Positions 41,301 to 56,300 of a stretch of DNA of 64,000 nt are shown here, piece after piece. Position numbers and translations under genes: made by a program. Every line of letters begins with the position of its first letter. The first letter of the stretch is position 1. Source of the DNA: Jaltomata sinuosa. Its lineage: Eukaryota; Streptophyta; Magnoliopsida; Solanales; Solanaceae. The notes under the pieces were generated by a model. It was not told the origin of the DNA, searched no databases, and saw only the letters and a list, made by a program, of their open reading frames with translations. The DNA lies in assembly GCA_003996215.1 (NCBI GenBank), contig QJPP01007241.1, forward strand, positions 682,001 through 746,000. Direction: 5' to 3'.

Positions 41301-44300
41301 TTTAGACAATTGCCTGAATCAGTAAGGGGGCAAGACTAGGAAATGTGAGTTTCCAAACTAGCACCCTCTGCCTAACCACCCCACTCCATAGCCATAATGA
41401 AAGACCTAGAAGGCATGTGCTACGCAAGGTAACCCATTAAATAATTAGTGCCTTTTCTGGATGGCTCCTCAGAATGAAACCAAATTTTACCACTTGGAAG
41501 AGAGGATTGGAAGCAAGAAGAGCTTTAAGAAAAGAGACAAACAGGCGGGATCACAAACTCATTACCACAAAAACATCAAACTTAAAAGCAGAGGAATCCC
41601 TCTACATCAGAGTCAAACATATTGATATATGGTGGTTTCTATAGCAAGAACTACAATTTGTTCCGGATTGTCAAACTGGAAGAAGATTCACATAGCACAA
41701 ATAAGTAATTCTAGATGAATGAACATTCAACTAATGAGAGGGAAAAAAGAATGGGATAGAAACATAAATAGCTAAGCCCATTACTTAGCTTACATTAGTT
41801 GGCCTTACAATATTTAGCCATAAATTATTTTAGCCATATAAATAAGAAAATGGAAAAAAGTAAAGAATCTCAAAGATTGTAGCTATAATCAAGGATCATT
41901 ATCCGGAAAAAACTAACTCCTTAAATATCTCCCAATATTGCTTCTTTCATTATCTCCAACATATTTATTTCACACTTAGAAAAAACTTAAGTGAAAAATG
42001 ACAAAATATATTATCACATCTTCACCAGAAATTTTAGAAAATTAATTTGTATAAAACAAATGTATAAATTAGTATATAATCAATACATAATATATACACA
42101 TGGATTATATACATATTATACAATGATTATACACAAATTATACAATAAATAAATGAATTATTTTCTGCATTATCTTTGAAAAATCAACAAAAAAAATTCG
42201 ATTATTGCATCATTATTATCTCTTTATTTCCAATATTGAAAAATCTTAGGTGAAAGAAGGTAGAATTTTTTTTATCACATCATCACCAAAAATTCTAAAA
42301 ATTATATATGTATAATGAATGTGTAAAAGTATTATATAATTAGTATATATAATATATATACACTACTTATACACATATTATATAAATATTATGCAATAAT
42401 TATACATGAATTACACAATGTATAAATGAAATATTATACAAAAAAATCTAAAAATTATTAGGCAGTGTGAAGTATGGCTGGCAACGGAACCGGGAGGTAC
42501 CGGTACCGGTTCCGGACCGTCCCGGTCCATTACCGGTCCGGTTCCGGTCCGGTGTACTCCGGTTCCGTCCGGTTGAGAGGTGGGACGGAAGGGGTAACGG
42601 GACGGAAGGGGGTAGTTACCGGATCGTCCCGGTCCGGTCCGTCCCGGTACCGGTCCGGTCCGGTCCGGTTCGATTCGGTTGGTTTTCAAATTTTTTTTTT
42701 TTTTTTTTTTTTTTAAAAGTAGCCGTTGGGTAGCCGTTGGCAACGGCCAGTGGGGCCCACCCAACGGCTATAACAGCCAAACACCCCCCCAAAACACCCC
42801 CCTACCCCCCAAACTTTTTTTAATACCCCAAAGTTTTTAAAAATACATTTTAGTCCTAAATTTTAACTATAAAAACCCCCCACCCCTTCATTATTTATTA
42901 CACAAAATTTCTTCTTCTTCATCTACTCTCTCAACTCTCAATCTTCTACTCTTCTACTCTCTATTCTCTAATAGTCTCTATTAAATTGTTAATTTTATTT
43001 GTTGGATTATTTTGGAGCAATTTTCAAGCTTCAAGTTTCATCTATCAATTTCGGCTTTTGGTTATACACGTCTGTTTTTACGCAGACGTTTGGTACATTC
43101 GTTCCAACTTTCATCTCTTTACTTGTTTATTTTTTTGCATTTAATTTTTGTATTTATTTATTTGCTTACTTTTAATATTTTACAATGGAATCCGGTGATA
43201 AAAATGTTGGCAAGGGTAAAAGTTCATTTTTTGGTAGGGTAGGTAATGCACTAACCGGAAAAACTAAAGTCGGTAGTTCTTCTAAATCCAAATCTAACAC
43301 TAGACAACAACCTCAATTAAGAATAAATACGGATGATTTTACACATGTTGATGAAACTCCTTTTAATATTGATAGAAATACTCAATTAGATCATGAATTT
43401 TTACAAACAAGGTTTGGTAATTTTAATGAAGAGCTAGATGAAGAAGTAGAATATGATAATGAATATGATGGTAATGATACTTATGATGATGATGAAACAG
43501 AGCCGCCTACGGCTACTAGTCCCACTCCTGCTCCCGCTTCCACTCCCCCTCCCCCTGTACATCCTACTAGGGCTAAGCCAAAGGCTGAACGTCCTAAAAA
43601 ATCTGTTGTGTGGCAATTTATGATTCAAAATGATGATAAAACTCAAGCTATTTGTAAAGTATGTAAATCTGTTTTGAATCATACAACTACGGGAAAGTCG
43701 GGTGGGACGGGACATTTAAGAAATCATTTACTTAGATGTTGTAAAAATGAATTTTTGCAAGCCGTAGCTATAGCCGATGCAAAAAAATATGGTACTCCCC
43801 TTCCCGATGCATCTGTAGGAGTAGGGGCCTCTAACATGATCCAATCACAGTTAAACCCTTCTAATGTTTCTGGCCCTAGTACACATCGTAGTTATAGTAG
43901 AGAAAGAGATCTTGAAGAATTAGCTAAAATGATTGTTCTTTGTGGCTTGCCTTTTAGTTTTGCTGAAAATCCCGGTTTTGTTCATTATATTCAAATAGTG
44001 TATAATCCTTCTTTCACAGGTTTTTCAAGAAATACTATTAAAAAAGCTATTTTTGATTATCAAGGACAACATGTACAATATCTTCGTTGTTTATTTAACT
44101 ATAATACTTGTAGAATGGCTATCACTTCTGATATGGGTCGTAGTCCTAATGGTAACGATTATTTCACTATTACTGGTCATTGGATTGATGAAAATTGGAA
44201 CATGCAAAAAAGAATTTTAGGTTATAAATGTTGTGAAATGCTGAAAACCGGTAGTTACATAGCTCAAACTATTGTAGATGTTTTAGAATTTTATGGAATT

Positions 44301-47300
44301 TGTAATAAAGTAATTAGTGTCACCCTTGATAATGCTTCTAATAATACAAATGCTGTTGATAAACTAAAACCGGCAATTTGCCCTATTTATATTGACGGTT
44401 TTCATATTAGGTGTGCTGCACACATATATAATTTAATTGTTAGAGATGGTGTAGCAATGTATAATAATGGTTGTATAAAATGTGAAACTGCATGCCATTT
44501 TATTTTTAAATGTCAAGTAAAGTCTAGGCGTGTAGAGTTTGAAAATCGGTGTCGTGAATTAGAACTCCCCCCTAGAAAAATTCCAAAAACTGTGTCTACT
44601 AGATGGAATTCTTTATATGAAATGCTTAAAGTTGCTTATGAATATAGAAAGCCTTTACAAATGGTTTGGAATGCTCACAATTCAGATATTGATTATAGAA
44701 TTAGTGACACTGATTGGAAAGAAGTATATGAACTTAAAGAATTTTTAAAAGTTTTTTATTTAGCTACAAAACAAATATCTGGACTTTATTATCCAACTAT
44801 TTGTTCAGTTTTACCAAATATATGTGCTATTTCTGATAAATTTTTTCAATACAAAAATATTCCACGGTTTAAAGATTCTATTAATGCAATGATTAAAAAA
44901 TTTAGAAAATATTTTATTCCTATTCCTCAAATTTATTTAACTGCTTGTTTATTAAACCCAACTTACAAAGAAATAGGTGCATCACGAATGGTTGAAAGAA
45001 TATATTGTAATTTAGATATTTTAGAGATTATATTTGAACAAAGTATCCAAGGTGACGAAGTTGCCGAAGAGGACAAATTACCTAGTTTGTCCGATGTTAA
45101 AGATAGCATAAGAATTGAAGCTAGAAAATTGTATGACTTGTATAATTCTAGTAGAATAAATGATGAAGTACATAATGTAGAACCTTCAAGTTCTAGGCGT
45201 AGATATTCAAATGAAGATGATATTGATGATATGATGGAAAATTATCTTGGTCTTACTTCTAATGAAAGGAATGATTTTGATGAATATCTTAATCAGGGAA
45301 TGGAAAGCATTAAGGATGCACAAGGCAAACCTCAACTTTTGGAATGGTGGAAGACTCGCGGCAAGTCATTTCCAAAACTTCAACCGGTGGTTCGAGATTT
45401 GCTAGCTATTCAAGCATCTTCAGTAGCTTCGGAGGGCGCTTTTAGTGCAGCAAGATATCAAATTGGGGAGCATAGGTATTCATTAGCATCGGACAGCTTG
45501 GAGATATCGGTATTGTTTAGAGATTGGATCAATGCCGAGCGAAGGAATTATGGGCGTCCTAGTTTACCTGTCCAATTTGAATATGATATAGATAATATTT
45601 TGGTAAATTCAAGTGAAGACGGCATGGATGCATTGGAGGATCAAGCACAACAACCACTTCCAGAAAATGTTACGAGGGAATTCTTAGAAACTCTACGGAA
45701 AGACTATTTTCAAGGATTCAAATATTAGTATGATAGTTCGAGGCCTAATTCAAACAGAACCCTTCCTAGAAGGTGGCTGCGTAGATTAGGTTCTCTTCTA
45801 ATATTTTGTAATACAAATTGTATTATTTAATTTTTATGAATAAAATTATAGGCTATTCGCCTTAAATTTTTTTAATTATTGTCTTCAATTTAATACAAGT
45901 CTTTTTTTTATATTTCAATTTTTAAATGTTTCAAACTTAAGTTACAATTTCAAATTTAAAAAAGTTGTTTAACAAATGAAAGTTTGATATAGTTTAAAAA
46001 GATTCAAACTTAAATAAGTAAGTTATTAACTTAAGACTTAAGAGTAAAGACTTAAAAGTTTAAAAAGATTTTAAGAGTTTAAAATTTGAAATTTAAAGTT
46101 TTAAACTTTTAGAGTTTAAAATTTAAACTCTAAAAAAAATCTAATTTATTAAGTTATACTTTTAAAAGAAATATAAAATAACTTATATATTTTGAAACTT
46201 TTTCAATTATAAATAACCGAATTTTAATTTAATTAAAATTAAAAAAAAAAGACCGGGACCCGGTATACCGGTCCGGTCCCGGTCCGGTCCGGTCCCGGTA
46301 AGTACCGGTCCGGGACGAACAATGGGAAAAATCCCGGTAGTACCGGTACCGGTACCGTCCCGGTTCCCGGCCAACCGGCGGAAGGATTCGCCGGTACCGG
46401 TCCGGTTCCGGTTAATACCGGTCCGGTACTACCGGTCCGGTTCCGTTGCCTGCCTTAGTGTGAAGATTGTATTTAAGATGAAGTTGTGTGAGTGGGTGAG
46501 GATATGTAACGGAGAAGTTGTAATAATTAAAATTTGAGGATAAAAGTCTACTTTTAAAAAAAAAAAGTCTACCTTAAATAAAGACTAAAAAGAAGGAAAA
46601 TAATAATTTAAACTTACTTGCTATTATTTCCTAAATTGTAGGCTTAAATAATGGTTACTAAGAGCTTTGTCTAACCGGCTATAAAAAGAAAAGAATTATT
46701 AGTGAAGGGTTGAAGTGGGTGAAAACAAAAAAAATAGGTTTATTTTGAGTTTAAAATTTATATGGGCTGCTATATGAGTTAATTATTCAAAAAGAAATGT
46801 CCTTACAGCAAGCTTCCTTGCATTTTTAGAGAAGCTCTTTATGTTTGCCTTGGAGATGCTGGCTGGATCCCTACCGATTTTCTTAAGTAAATTCCTGACT
46901 CTTTGCTCCATAACAAGAAAATCAGCCTCGGCCTTGGCTTGGTAGGTTTTTTGCAGGTTTACATATAATCTGCAATAGAGTCAACAGTACAAGCATCAAC
47001 AAATGAAGTCCCATAAATTTTAATAAAAGATTAATGTGTCGTGAAGAAACTTAAACCACTAACTCAGTTGATGATGTCATATCTGGTATCGACCCCTCGA
47101 GAGGTGTCTCCCCACCACCTTCATTAGCTATGAACTCCTAGAGAGAAAAAAACAATAAATCACGTTATCACCAATTTCGACCAATGCAAAGAAATACCAA
47201 TAAGGGAACTTAAGTAGGTTGCTTGATAAAGGCTATTAACAATTATTTAATAGCTGCAAAAGAAAAGGAACAAACTTTTGAAGTAAGATAAAGAGAGACA

Positions 47301-50300
47301 AGGTGCAAGTTTCCTGTGGATCCTAAGAGAATAATGCATATATAAATTAGCATATAAACAAATTAAAAGAATGACATTGACTGTTGGGAAGATTATTTTT
47401 CAAGGATCTCAAATAAGTCCCCAAAATAAGCTACACTTCTCTAGTCAACTTTCCAACTCAAATTTTCTTGTGCAAATGTGGACTAGAAACCAAGAGATAG
47501 AGGACAAAGCCAAAGCCATAGGCCTAGCCGCCTAGCATTACTCAGGTGAAGAACTTAGGGGAGGCTCTTCCCTCCATATCCTGCCCCCTTTCACTTTTTA
47601 AAGGAAAAGTCACACAAGGAAGGTTCAAATAAAGAAACTAAAACATGTACAAGCAGCCTCATCAAGAGAAGAACCAGTGGAACTGGTACTCCGACGCTTT
47701 ACAATCAACTTAAATCTATCAATTGTATATTTGTATGGACTGATTTAGACATCAATTTGCTATTTGGAGCTAAAGAAATGGAGAAGAAGAACAAAACACC
47801 AGCAGGCAAAACCATGTTTTAAGTAGAGCTGTCAACTCATCAATTCTTCTTTTAATCAGGGTTGATTCAACTAACTAAGCTGCAATAATTCCATAACTTG
47901 TTTTCCCCCTTTCTTCCTATTTATGTTTTTCCAAGAAAATGCAAGTTACCTTCAGCGCTGCTACCATCACCCAAAAATCAGATGAATTGGAATCAATTTC
48001 TGTACAGCTGTCATCGATAATCTTCTGTAAGTTTGCACCTGGTAGACAAAAGAGAAAAGTCAATTATACATTTCCAACCTCATCAATCCTGTTCCAAATT
48101 AAGATTCCGCTTAACTATATTGAAACCGATATAATATCAAGTTTCCAGAAAAAATCTTTTACTCCATGAGTATTCGTTTTGTTTGATGAACTAAGATATA
48201 CAGTAACCATGATGCCATTACAAGTTCGAACGGGAAGTCTTCATCCCAACTCTAGACCAACTTATTCTTTGGTATATTTATCACTCCAAGAGACTTCTAT
48301 CGCAGAGTTATCCTATTGCATCAAAGAAAACGAAAGAGTGAGTGAAAGGAGAAAAGTTGTGTCAGGAGTTAAGTTTCTTTGGTGAGCTTGTAAAACCAAA
48401 GGGTTGAGAGAAAATCGTTGGTGGTGAACGAATTCTAAAACCACAGTTGTAATTGCCGAAAAGAGTCTAGAGAAAATCGTCGTTGGTGAACGAGTTCTAA
48501 AACCACAATTGTAGTTGACTGAAAACTGAGAAGGAATAATATAACTTTGTGGCTCAAGGGGACTGGATGTAGGTACCACATCAGTACACGAACTAGTATA
48601 AAAATTCTCTATGCCGAGTTTACTTTACTACTGTACTTTTATACATCTTGATACATCTAACTACTACTCTGAAGTTATTGAGTTTATCTGCAGATACAGA
48701 AGAAGTCCATTCTAGTTGACTAGTTTTTAATAGAACACAATTCACCACCACCACCACCCTCTTGTGTTTTCATATAGAACTCTAGATTCACACACAATTA
48801 GGAGAATATATTTTTTGAAACTACAATTAGGAGAATATATTTATTCAATAGGCAAAGAGAAATATCGTAATTATTTTTAAAAAAATGGGATTCAAAAGTT
48901 GAGAAGTGTTATGCAGCTTCAAAAAAATTTCAGAGATTTTAATTTAAAAGAACAATAATTGTACTCTCTTAAAATTTTCAAATCATGTATTATTGAAGCT
49001 AGAGTACTGCAAGGCTTGGTTATGGGCTTAATGCTTCCAAGAGATTTGGGAGATTTTAAAGTAGAAAATATTTAATTTTATCTTCTTACTTCTACTATGA
49101 AATCTCTTGGAAACTGTGTAAGATTGTCCCCATGACATCACGTTGACGGCTGCCTCAAGCAATATTTGAAAACATTATACAGCTACGGATGTTAGTAGAT
49201 GGACTGAAGAGAAATTTTTGTTATTAATGTGGATGCAATGTCAGTGCCAGTGTCACTAAAAACAGGGTTTGACAATAAGATTTCATCCCAAAGACTCAAC
49301 AGACTATGAGGTAGTTTGGATTGGCTTATTTTAAGTGCTTTTAGCTTTTAAGCATTTTTTTTTACATTTTGGGGTGTTCGGTAAAGATAAAAAGTGCTTT
49401 TAAGCACCAATTTTTAGGCTAAAAAAAAAACACGCTAAAATCCAAAAGTTGGGTATTCCCAACTTAATGACTTTTTAGCTTATAAGCTACTTTAAAAAAG
49501 TCAATCCAAACACCCTCTATAAGAAGTCACCACCAATAACATTAGATGAGATGGAAAAACATTATTAGTTTCTATATATCACAATTCGCAGAAGTACTCA
49601 CCAATACCCCGTGGAGAGAAGACCTTGTATGAAGCTTCCATGGCTTCTTTATAGTTTTCTTCATCCATTGTGATCATCTTGGACTTAATTAAATCCTAAG
49701 GCATTCAAGAAATTGACCAAATCACTACCTTAGATGGATCAAAATAGAACAATTAAGGATGAAATTTTAGAAGCATATAAAAATATATTTATGACCTTGA
49801 ATTGCCTTTTCTCTTCCCTGGTCGAAGGAAGATTTCCACCATGAGTATTTGCCCATTCCTCTGCTATCTTAACAAGGATAATAATATATGGCGTGTGTTT
49901 ATGTACAACAACATCAGTTGTGTTCAAATCAATCATTTCTGTGAACCTGTAAGGGATACATATGAAATCAGCATCAGTATTTGGTTCGTGTTCTCAATTC
50001 TCGCATAGCTAATACTGTATAAGTTATAACTCAAATACTGTATTATTTTATACCGGGTAAGAGATGGAATAACAATATAGGTATTACTAATACCTGAATA
50101 AACATCCAAAAAGACAAAAGTACACTCAATATCAACCCTTCATCTTCAAAGCAATTTCAGAAGTTCAACAACGAAGAAGAAAGTTACAAATCATCGGATG
50201 TCCTCCATTCAATACTCCTCTGATTATTGAACATAACAATCAACGAGATTATCTTCTTCAACATTTATCCTTCTGCAGATTATAACTTTTATCCTAACAT

Positions 50301-53300
50301 TACCTTTTCCATTCATTCTTGTTTACCCTCTAAATGCTTTTTTAACCAGTGTCACTGGCATCCTTTTAATCCAATCAATTTTTGATATGCAGAGAAGATA
50401 AAGGAATTTGTTGCTCAAGGCATAATTGAGTTGATTACAATACAAAATCTCCAAAACCAACAAATTTTTGTTTGTTTGTGTGTGTGTGTGTCTCCGTTTT
50501 GGGCATGGGAAGAATACCTTCAGTGTGACATGGGGATTGGAGAGGCCAAAGGGACTGTAGAAGGGTTAGCGGAACGGAGATGGAAGAAGCTGCAAGAAAG
50601 TTTGCAGAGAATTTGAAGAGGTTTTAGAGGTTTTTCTAAGAAAGCGAGAAGCCGATGGCTTTGAGAATGTGAAGCCAATGGATTTGAGAATGCAAAACAA
50701 TTTCATAATACAAAGCCGAAACCCAGGTTATAACTGAACAATTTTTATCCATGCTAAAACCAAACACATGTTTCAGAATTCAGATTATACATACCCCATT
50801 TTTAATACAATAAACCAGGCATTCATCCAAAACTGCATATACAGCAAATACTACGATGATTATCAATCCTGACAATACAATTCCAGTATCATAATCCCTC
50901 AAAACTTTATCCAGTAACCGAACAACTCCTAAAAGCCCTTAGGACAAGATGCATCCCAGTAAAACACTCACATCAGTGAAATTCCAATCCCCATCAAAGA
51001 TATATCTAAAAATATGTAATAAAGCTATGGCTTTACACCCGCAGATGCTGAAAAATTACCAAATCCATAAATAAATAACCTAAGAATAGACACCAAGCTT
51101 GCAAATTTTTGTGTTGGTAAGACAAGCCTACCGGAAAATACTGAACAAGTTATACTACCCAAAGGAATAAGGTGAAAACATATGCATCTGATCATTTCTC
51201 ATCTTAAACATGGCTCACAACTCAAAGCTTTGAAGCTTCTAAGGTCTTCCCAAAATCAGTGAGCGGTTTGGCACTTGAACCATGAATAGAACATTAGCTA
51301 AACTCTTCAACTCAGAAACCTTTTCTATTCCAAATAAAAGAAGCCCGAGGAGAAGATTTCAAGAGAGAACAACATATAATCTAGAAGAACTAAGCTTTTG
51401 AGAAAGAAAACTTAATTGGTCTCACCAGTTAACTTTCTCAAGAAAAAACTTAATTGGTCTCAAATTAATAGGCAGACACTTAAAAAACAGAGTAAGTTAA
51501 AATGCTGACAGAAACCAAATGAAGAACGAGGTCATCCATTTCTCTAAAGATAACAGCATTGCTATCATCTTTATGGGAAATGTTCTGTGAAATGGAGTAT
51601 TCAACCTAACGACAGCCATTTTCCTATCCATTTGGGGAAAAGCTACTGCTCCCAGTTTCCACCTAAAGAAATGTTCTCCTACACCTGAGAGCACCCAAGA
51701 TGCAAACCTCCCGACTAAGAGGAGTTGACAAACGACCAAATCGCACTCTCCCCTTTCCCCAAGTAGTCACATCAATAGAATATCATGCTAGTAACTCCCT
51801 AGGGGATCTTAAGCATAGAGCAAAAGTAAAGGTAATGCAAAAACACAAGCTTGAACGTTATTTCAAAATGTAACGGCTCTGATTGTCTCTTAGGGCACAT
51901 CTGGATACATTTAACTGTCAGCTTAAATAGAGCATCGTGCCATTTCGGGAACAAGGGAGATAATTCTACACACACACTTTCTGACATAATCATGTCCGGT
52001 GTTTTAAAAGGCGTTTTTGAGGCTAGTCCCGAGGCGAGGCGCACTAAAAATGAACTGAGCCGTACTAGCGAGGTGCAAGTATCGCAGGGCGGAAGTCCCA
52101 ACATTTGGGACGTTCACTTAGGCGTGAATCCCAACGTTCTGGGCATTCATTTGGGACGTAAGCCCAGAGAACTTTTCTAATTTGGAGCCAAAATTATTTA
52201 ATACATCCTTTTTTCATATTTAAATACTCAAAAATTGACTCATAATAAATTCACAAATAAAAAAGAACTCAAAAGTCAAAGGCCTCTTCTAATTGTTTAT
52301 CCTAATTTCACAATTCTTTCTTTTTATCCTTTACAGAGTAACCAATACTCGTTGGCCCTTTATATGCAAAGTGCAGCTTCCTTCTTTATGCTTTATTTTC
52401 GTCAAGTTTTTTCTTTTTTTTGCTCATTAATTTATTCTTTCAATTTAGTTTTTGGTTTTAGAGTATCTTTCGGTATCAATCTATATTTAGATATTGTTCT
52501 GAAGTCTTTATTCCAAAAAAAAAATTGTGTAGATGTTAGCATGATTATATAAATATATACATTTTTCTACTAATTATATAATTTTCTTAATTTTTCTACA
52601 TATTTGTTGTAATTTTTATTTTTTATGTTAATTTAATTAATTCATAAAATATTTAAAATTAAATATCCATGGGGCTTGCTCCCTGCGCCTAGAGGCTTAA
52701 GCCTCACCCCGTATTATTTTTTTGAAACTAGTAACTTAATCCGCACCCCGCCTTAGATATAGGGAAAAGGGTCATATTTGCCCTTATACTATTGAAAAAG
52801 GTTTAATATTACCATTTGTTATACTATCAGTCCATATATGCCCCTACCGTTATAAAATCGGCTCAAATTTGTCCTTCCTCCATTGACCTCATCTATTTTA
52901 GCCACATGGTATGCCAGCTCACCGCACCAATCCTTCTTCTTCCACTACCCGAAGTCACCAACACCTTCACCATATGCACCATCACCACCAACATAAATCA
53001 TCTATTCATCTTCCATTTCTTTAAAAATAGAAATTAACAAAACCACCAAACAATAAGGCCAGGAAAGTTTTGTATCTGTAAACCAGTCAACGAGAAGGTG
53101 ATTTATATCGTAACTTTTGTACATATATCAAGCTTTATGTTTTTCCACCATCGAGTTTCTCCTCGTTAAAATTACTTGCTACTTTGATTTGAATATTCAA
53201 GTTCTTTTAAATGATAAGTACATACAAATCTTACCCATTTTGATAAGGATATTTCTTTTTCAAGTGTTAATTCACTCGAGATCTAGCTTCACTGACTTTG

Positions 53301-56300
53301 TGGCTTTAAAGTGTCACATATGTGCATCTCAAACTACATATCTGAGGAAGTGCATGTCAATTGGGTGGTTTAACACAATTTCTACAATATAGCAACATCG
53401 ACCAGTGAATCAACAGGAAAAACATCACTCGCGATATCATGAAAGGTCTCGTTGATATTAAATATGAATGAATAAATTTGGAAGTGATATTCATTTTACT
53501 TTAAAGAGTATTTTTGTGCAATTGAGATCTTGGACAGCATTTTATGCTAGAAAGGGAAACCTTCTTGTCTCAATTCTTTTAACTACGAAATTAGCATATA
53601 GGGTTTTGTTAATTTCTATTTTTTTAAGAAATGGAAGATGGGTCAATGGTTTATGTTGGTGGTGATGTTACCTATGGTGAAGGTGTTGGTGACTTGGGTA
53701 GTGGTGAAGAAGAAGGATTCGTGCGGTAGTTGGCATGTCATGTGGCTAAAATGGATGGCGCTAACGGAGGAAGGACACATTTGAGCCTATGATGGTAGGG
53801 GCATATATGGACTGATAGTATAACAGAGGCTAATATTAAATCTTTTACAATAATAAAGGGGCAAATATGACCCTTTTCCCTTAGATAAAACGTCTCGCCT
53901 CATGCCCACACCTTTTAAAACACTTATCATGTCCAAGGGATTAACAACTCATAAAAAGTGTAAGGAACAGTTAAGACATAAAGGAAGTCTTTTTTATCAA
54001 GTAATAAGATTTTATAAACAAAGGGCATCAAACACCCGCATACCAGAAGTGTATCGAAAAGTAGAAAATCTTACAAGAAGATCTGAGTTTCTACCAACGA
54101 TAGACAATATTCTATATACCTACATATGTACCGGACCGCATGGGTTCACCAAAAGGAAATCAGGGAAAGAAGGCTATTTCTCAGGTGTACATAGTCCTCC
54201 TCGATGTTTTCAAAGGCATTTTTGGGGCGAGTCCCATGGTGGAGCGGGGCGTACTGAAAATGCTCAGGGGTGCAAATGAAAAGTGTAGATTCATAGGGTG
54301 TACGCCCTAGAATTTGAGGCCTAAGTCCCAGGTAAAAAAGCGTACTCCCGGCCATTAAATTTAATTTTTGTTGCTTTAAAAGTAATATTTCTATAGATCA
54401 TATTTTTTATTATTGGTGTAATGATATTTGTACTTTATGCTATCATGTTTTCACGTTGTAGTGATTTTTCCTAAAATATATAAATAAATAAAGCAACTCT
54501 CACAGAAAATGACACCGCCATAAATAGTTTTTTAGATGATTATGCTTGAAATTGATAGGATAGTCATTCCATAACACTGTTCCTGAGCAACTTTATCCAT
54601 TTTTGTCATTGCCCTTACACTCTTTATTCTTCTCCTTCTTTGAAATATATAAACAATAATCGGTGCAAATATTAGTTGAGGGTGGAAAGGACTAAAAAAT
54701 GTGGAGATTGATGATGAAGTGAATGATGATTTTATTTTAAAGATTATCTCAGCTATTATCATGTTTTGTGTTGTTACCTTTCTCAAATAATAATTATACT
54801 AATTTTTTCTATATTATTGGTGATTACCCCGGACCCCACTTTGTGGGATTTCACTGGGTGTGTTGTTGTATTATTGGTGATTTATTTGAATTTATTTGCA
54901 AACTTATTGGAAATTTTACTTTTGCTTATTTTCTTAGTAATAAAATTATAAAATTGAAGATACATGAAACTTATGCCCCGTGTTTCGAGGCTTATGCCTT
55001 GCCTCGTAACGTGTAAAATGTCTCGTCTCGTCTCGCGCCCCCGCCTTTTAAACGAAGCCATTTTTGTGATCTGACAAGAATATGGTGATATCATCCGCAA
55101 CTTGGAAGAAAGGGATAATTTTACTGTCTCTACTCCCTAGAATATCTTTTTTCGACAACGGTGGTGTCTAGGCCAACTTGTGCATCTCGATTATTTCACC
55201 GGTACCTACTACATTCCACCCAGCACAAGTATAGGTTAAGTTCGCTCATCAAGGCTTAGGCATCTTGAAAAGAATCACCTAGTAATTTTTTGTCTCAACT
55301 GAAATTTGAATCTTGGTCTCCGAGGTCTATATACCCATTTGATTGACCCCTACACTACACTCTTGGATGCCCCTACTTCCTGGCATATACTCCTCACTCC
55401 TCAAAATCATCCTAAGAAATATAAGACACAAGGGTGCATGTGTTTAAATAAAAATAAGAGATGGTGCTAAGTGAACAGATCATTATCCACTGTAGAATTC
55501 TAACATCTCAAGGATGGAGGAAAGCACAAAGAAAAGGCCGACCTCGTAAGTTCTGTCCATGGGTTATTAAGCCGAAGATCATCTAGAAAATGATCAGGCT
55601 TCGATTCAATTACTGTGTGTTCCTGCAGAGAGAAGATAAAATGTTGGTTAACACACAGAAACGATATCATGTTTGCTGAGAGCCTTATCAAATGCATTGT
55701 TAATTCTTTGCTCATTCATTGTGTCACTCTGTTCCTATCACTTCACCATTGTTTCGCTACAAGTTAGTTCCTCACAATGAAATCGATCCTGACAAGAAAT
55801 CCATGATAATGGTAGTCACTGGTCTGGACCACAGTTCTCTATCAGTACTGGATTTCAAAGTTAGATCAGTCCTGAAGTAGCAAGAAAGCAGCGTTAAGAT
55901 TACCTTCACACTGATCCTGACAAAACCCATGAGGCCATAGGAACGTGCAAATATTAAAATAATATTTGCCTCCCAACAGATTCTATCCAATTTCACCATG
56001 GAATCTTCAACCAGCTGAAATAGAAAAGACAAAAGCAAAGGACAAAATTGTCAGAAATTCCCTTGTGCTGTATTTGCTGATAGAAATTAGCCATATTACG
56101 CATTTAAATGACCTAAATGGCAAAGAAACAGATCATTACTTTGCATGAATCCTTCTTCTCTTTCTTTTAGGGGGACAAGGGGGTTGTTCTTGCTTCTACA
56201 GTTAAAGACCGGATAACCTGCTACCATAATTATGCAGATACCAAAACTACTTGTTCGCTTTTTCAAATCAACATGCTCCTACCTCTTTCAAAAAGGAGAT

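Larger units (their letters stand above)
42473..46457 (+). mobile_element. Complete hAT transposon in AXR1 intron 10
   Basis: 3,985 bp. The left end is TATGGCTGGCAACGGAACC and the reverse complement of the right end is TAAGGCAGGCAACGGAACC, the YARNG-type hAT terminus. A perfect 8-bp target duplication, GTGTGAAG, lies at 42465-42472 and 46458-46465. Dense CCGGT-type subterminal arrays occupy about 42489-42680 and 46251-46447. Inside are a TATA box, an uninterrupted 847-aa transposase ORF and an AATAAA at 45839-45844. It is antisense to AXR1. The intact ORF, matching ends and perfect duplication indicate a recent and possibly still autonomous insertion. Confidence 0.96.

Noticed and set aside
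42411..42764. Open frames over the CCGGT array (both strands)
   Set aside because: The composition is fully explained by the subterminal repeat array of the hAT element.
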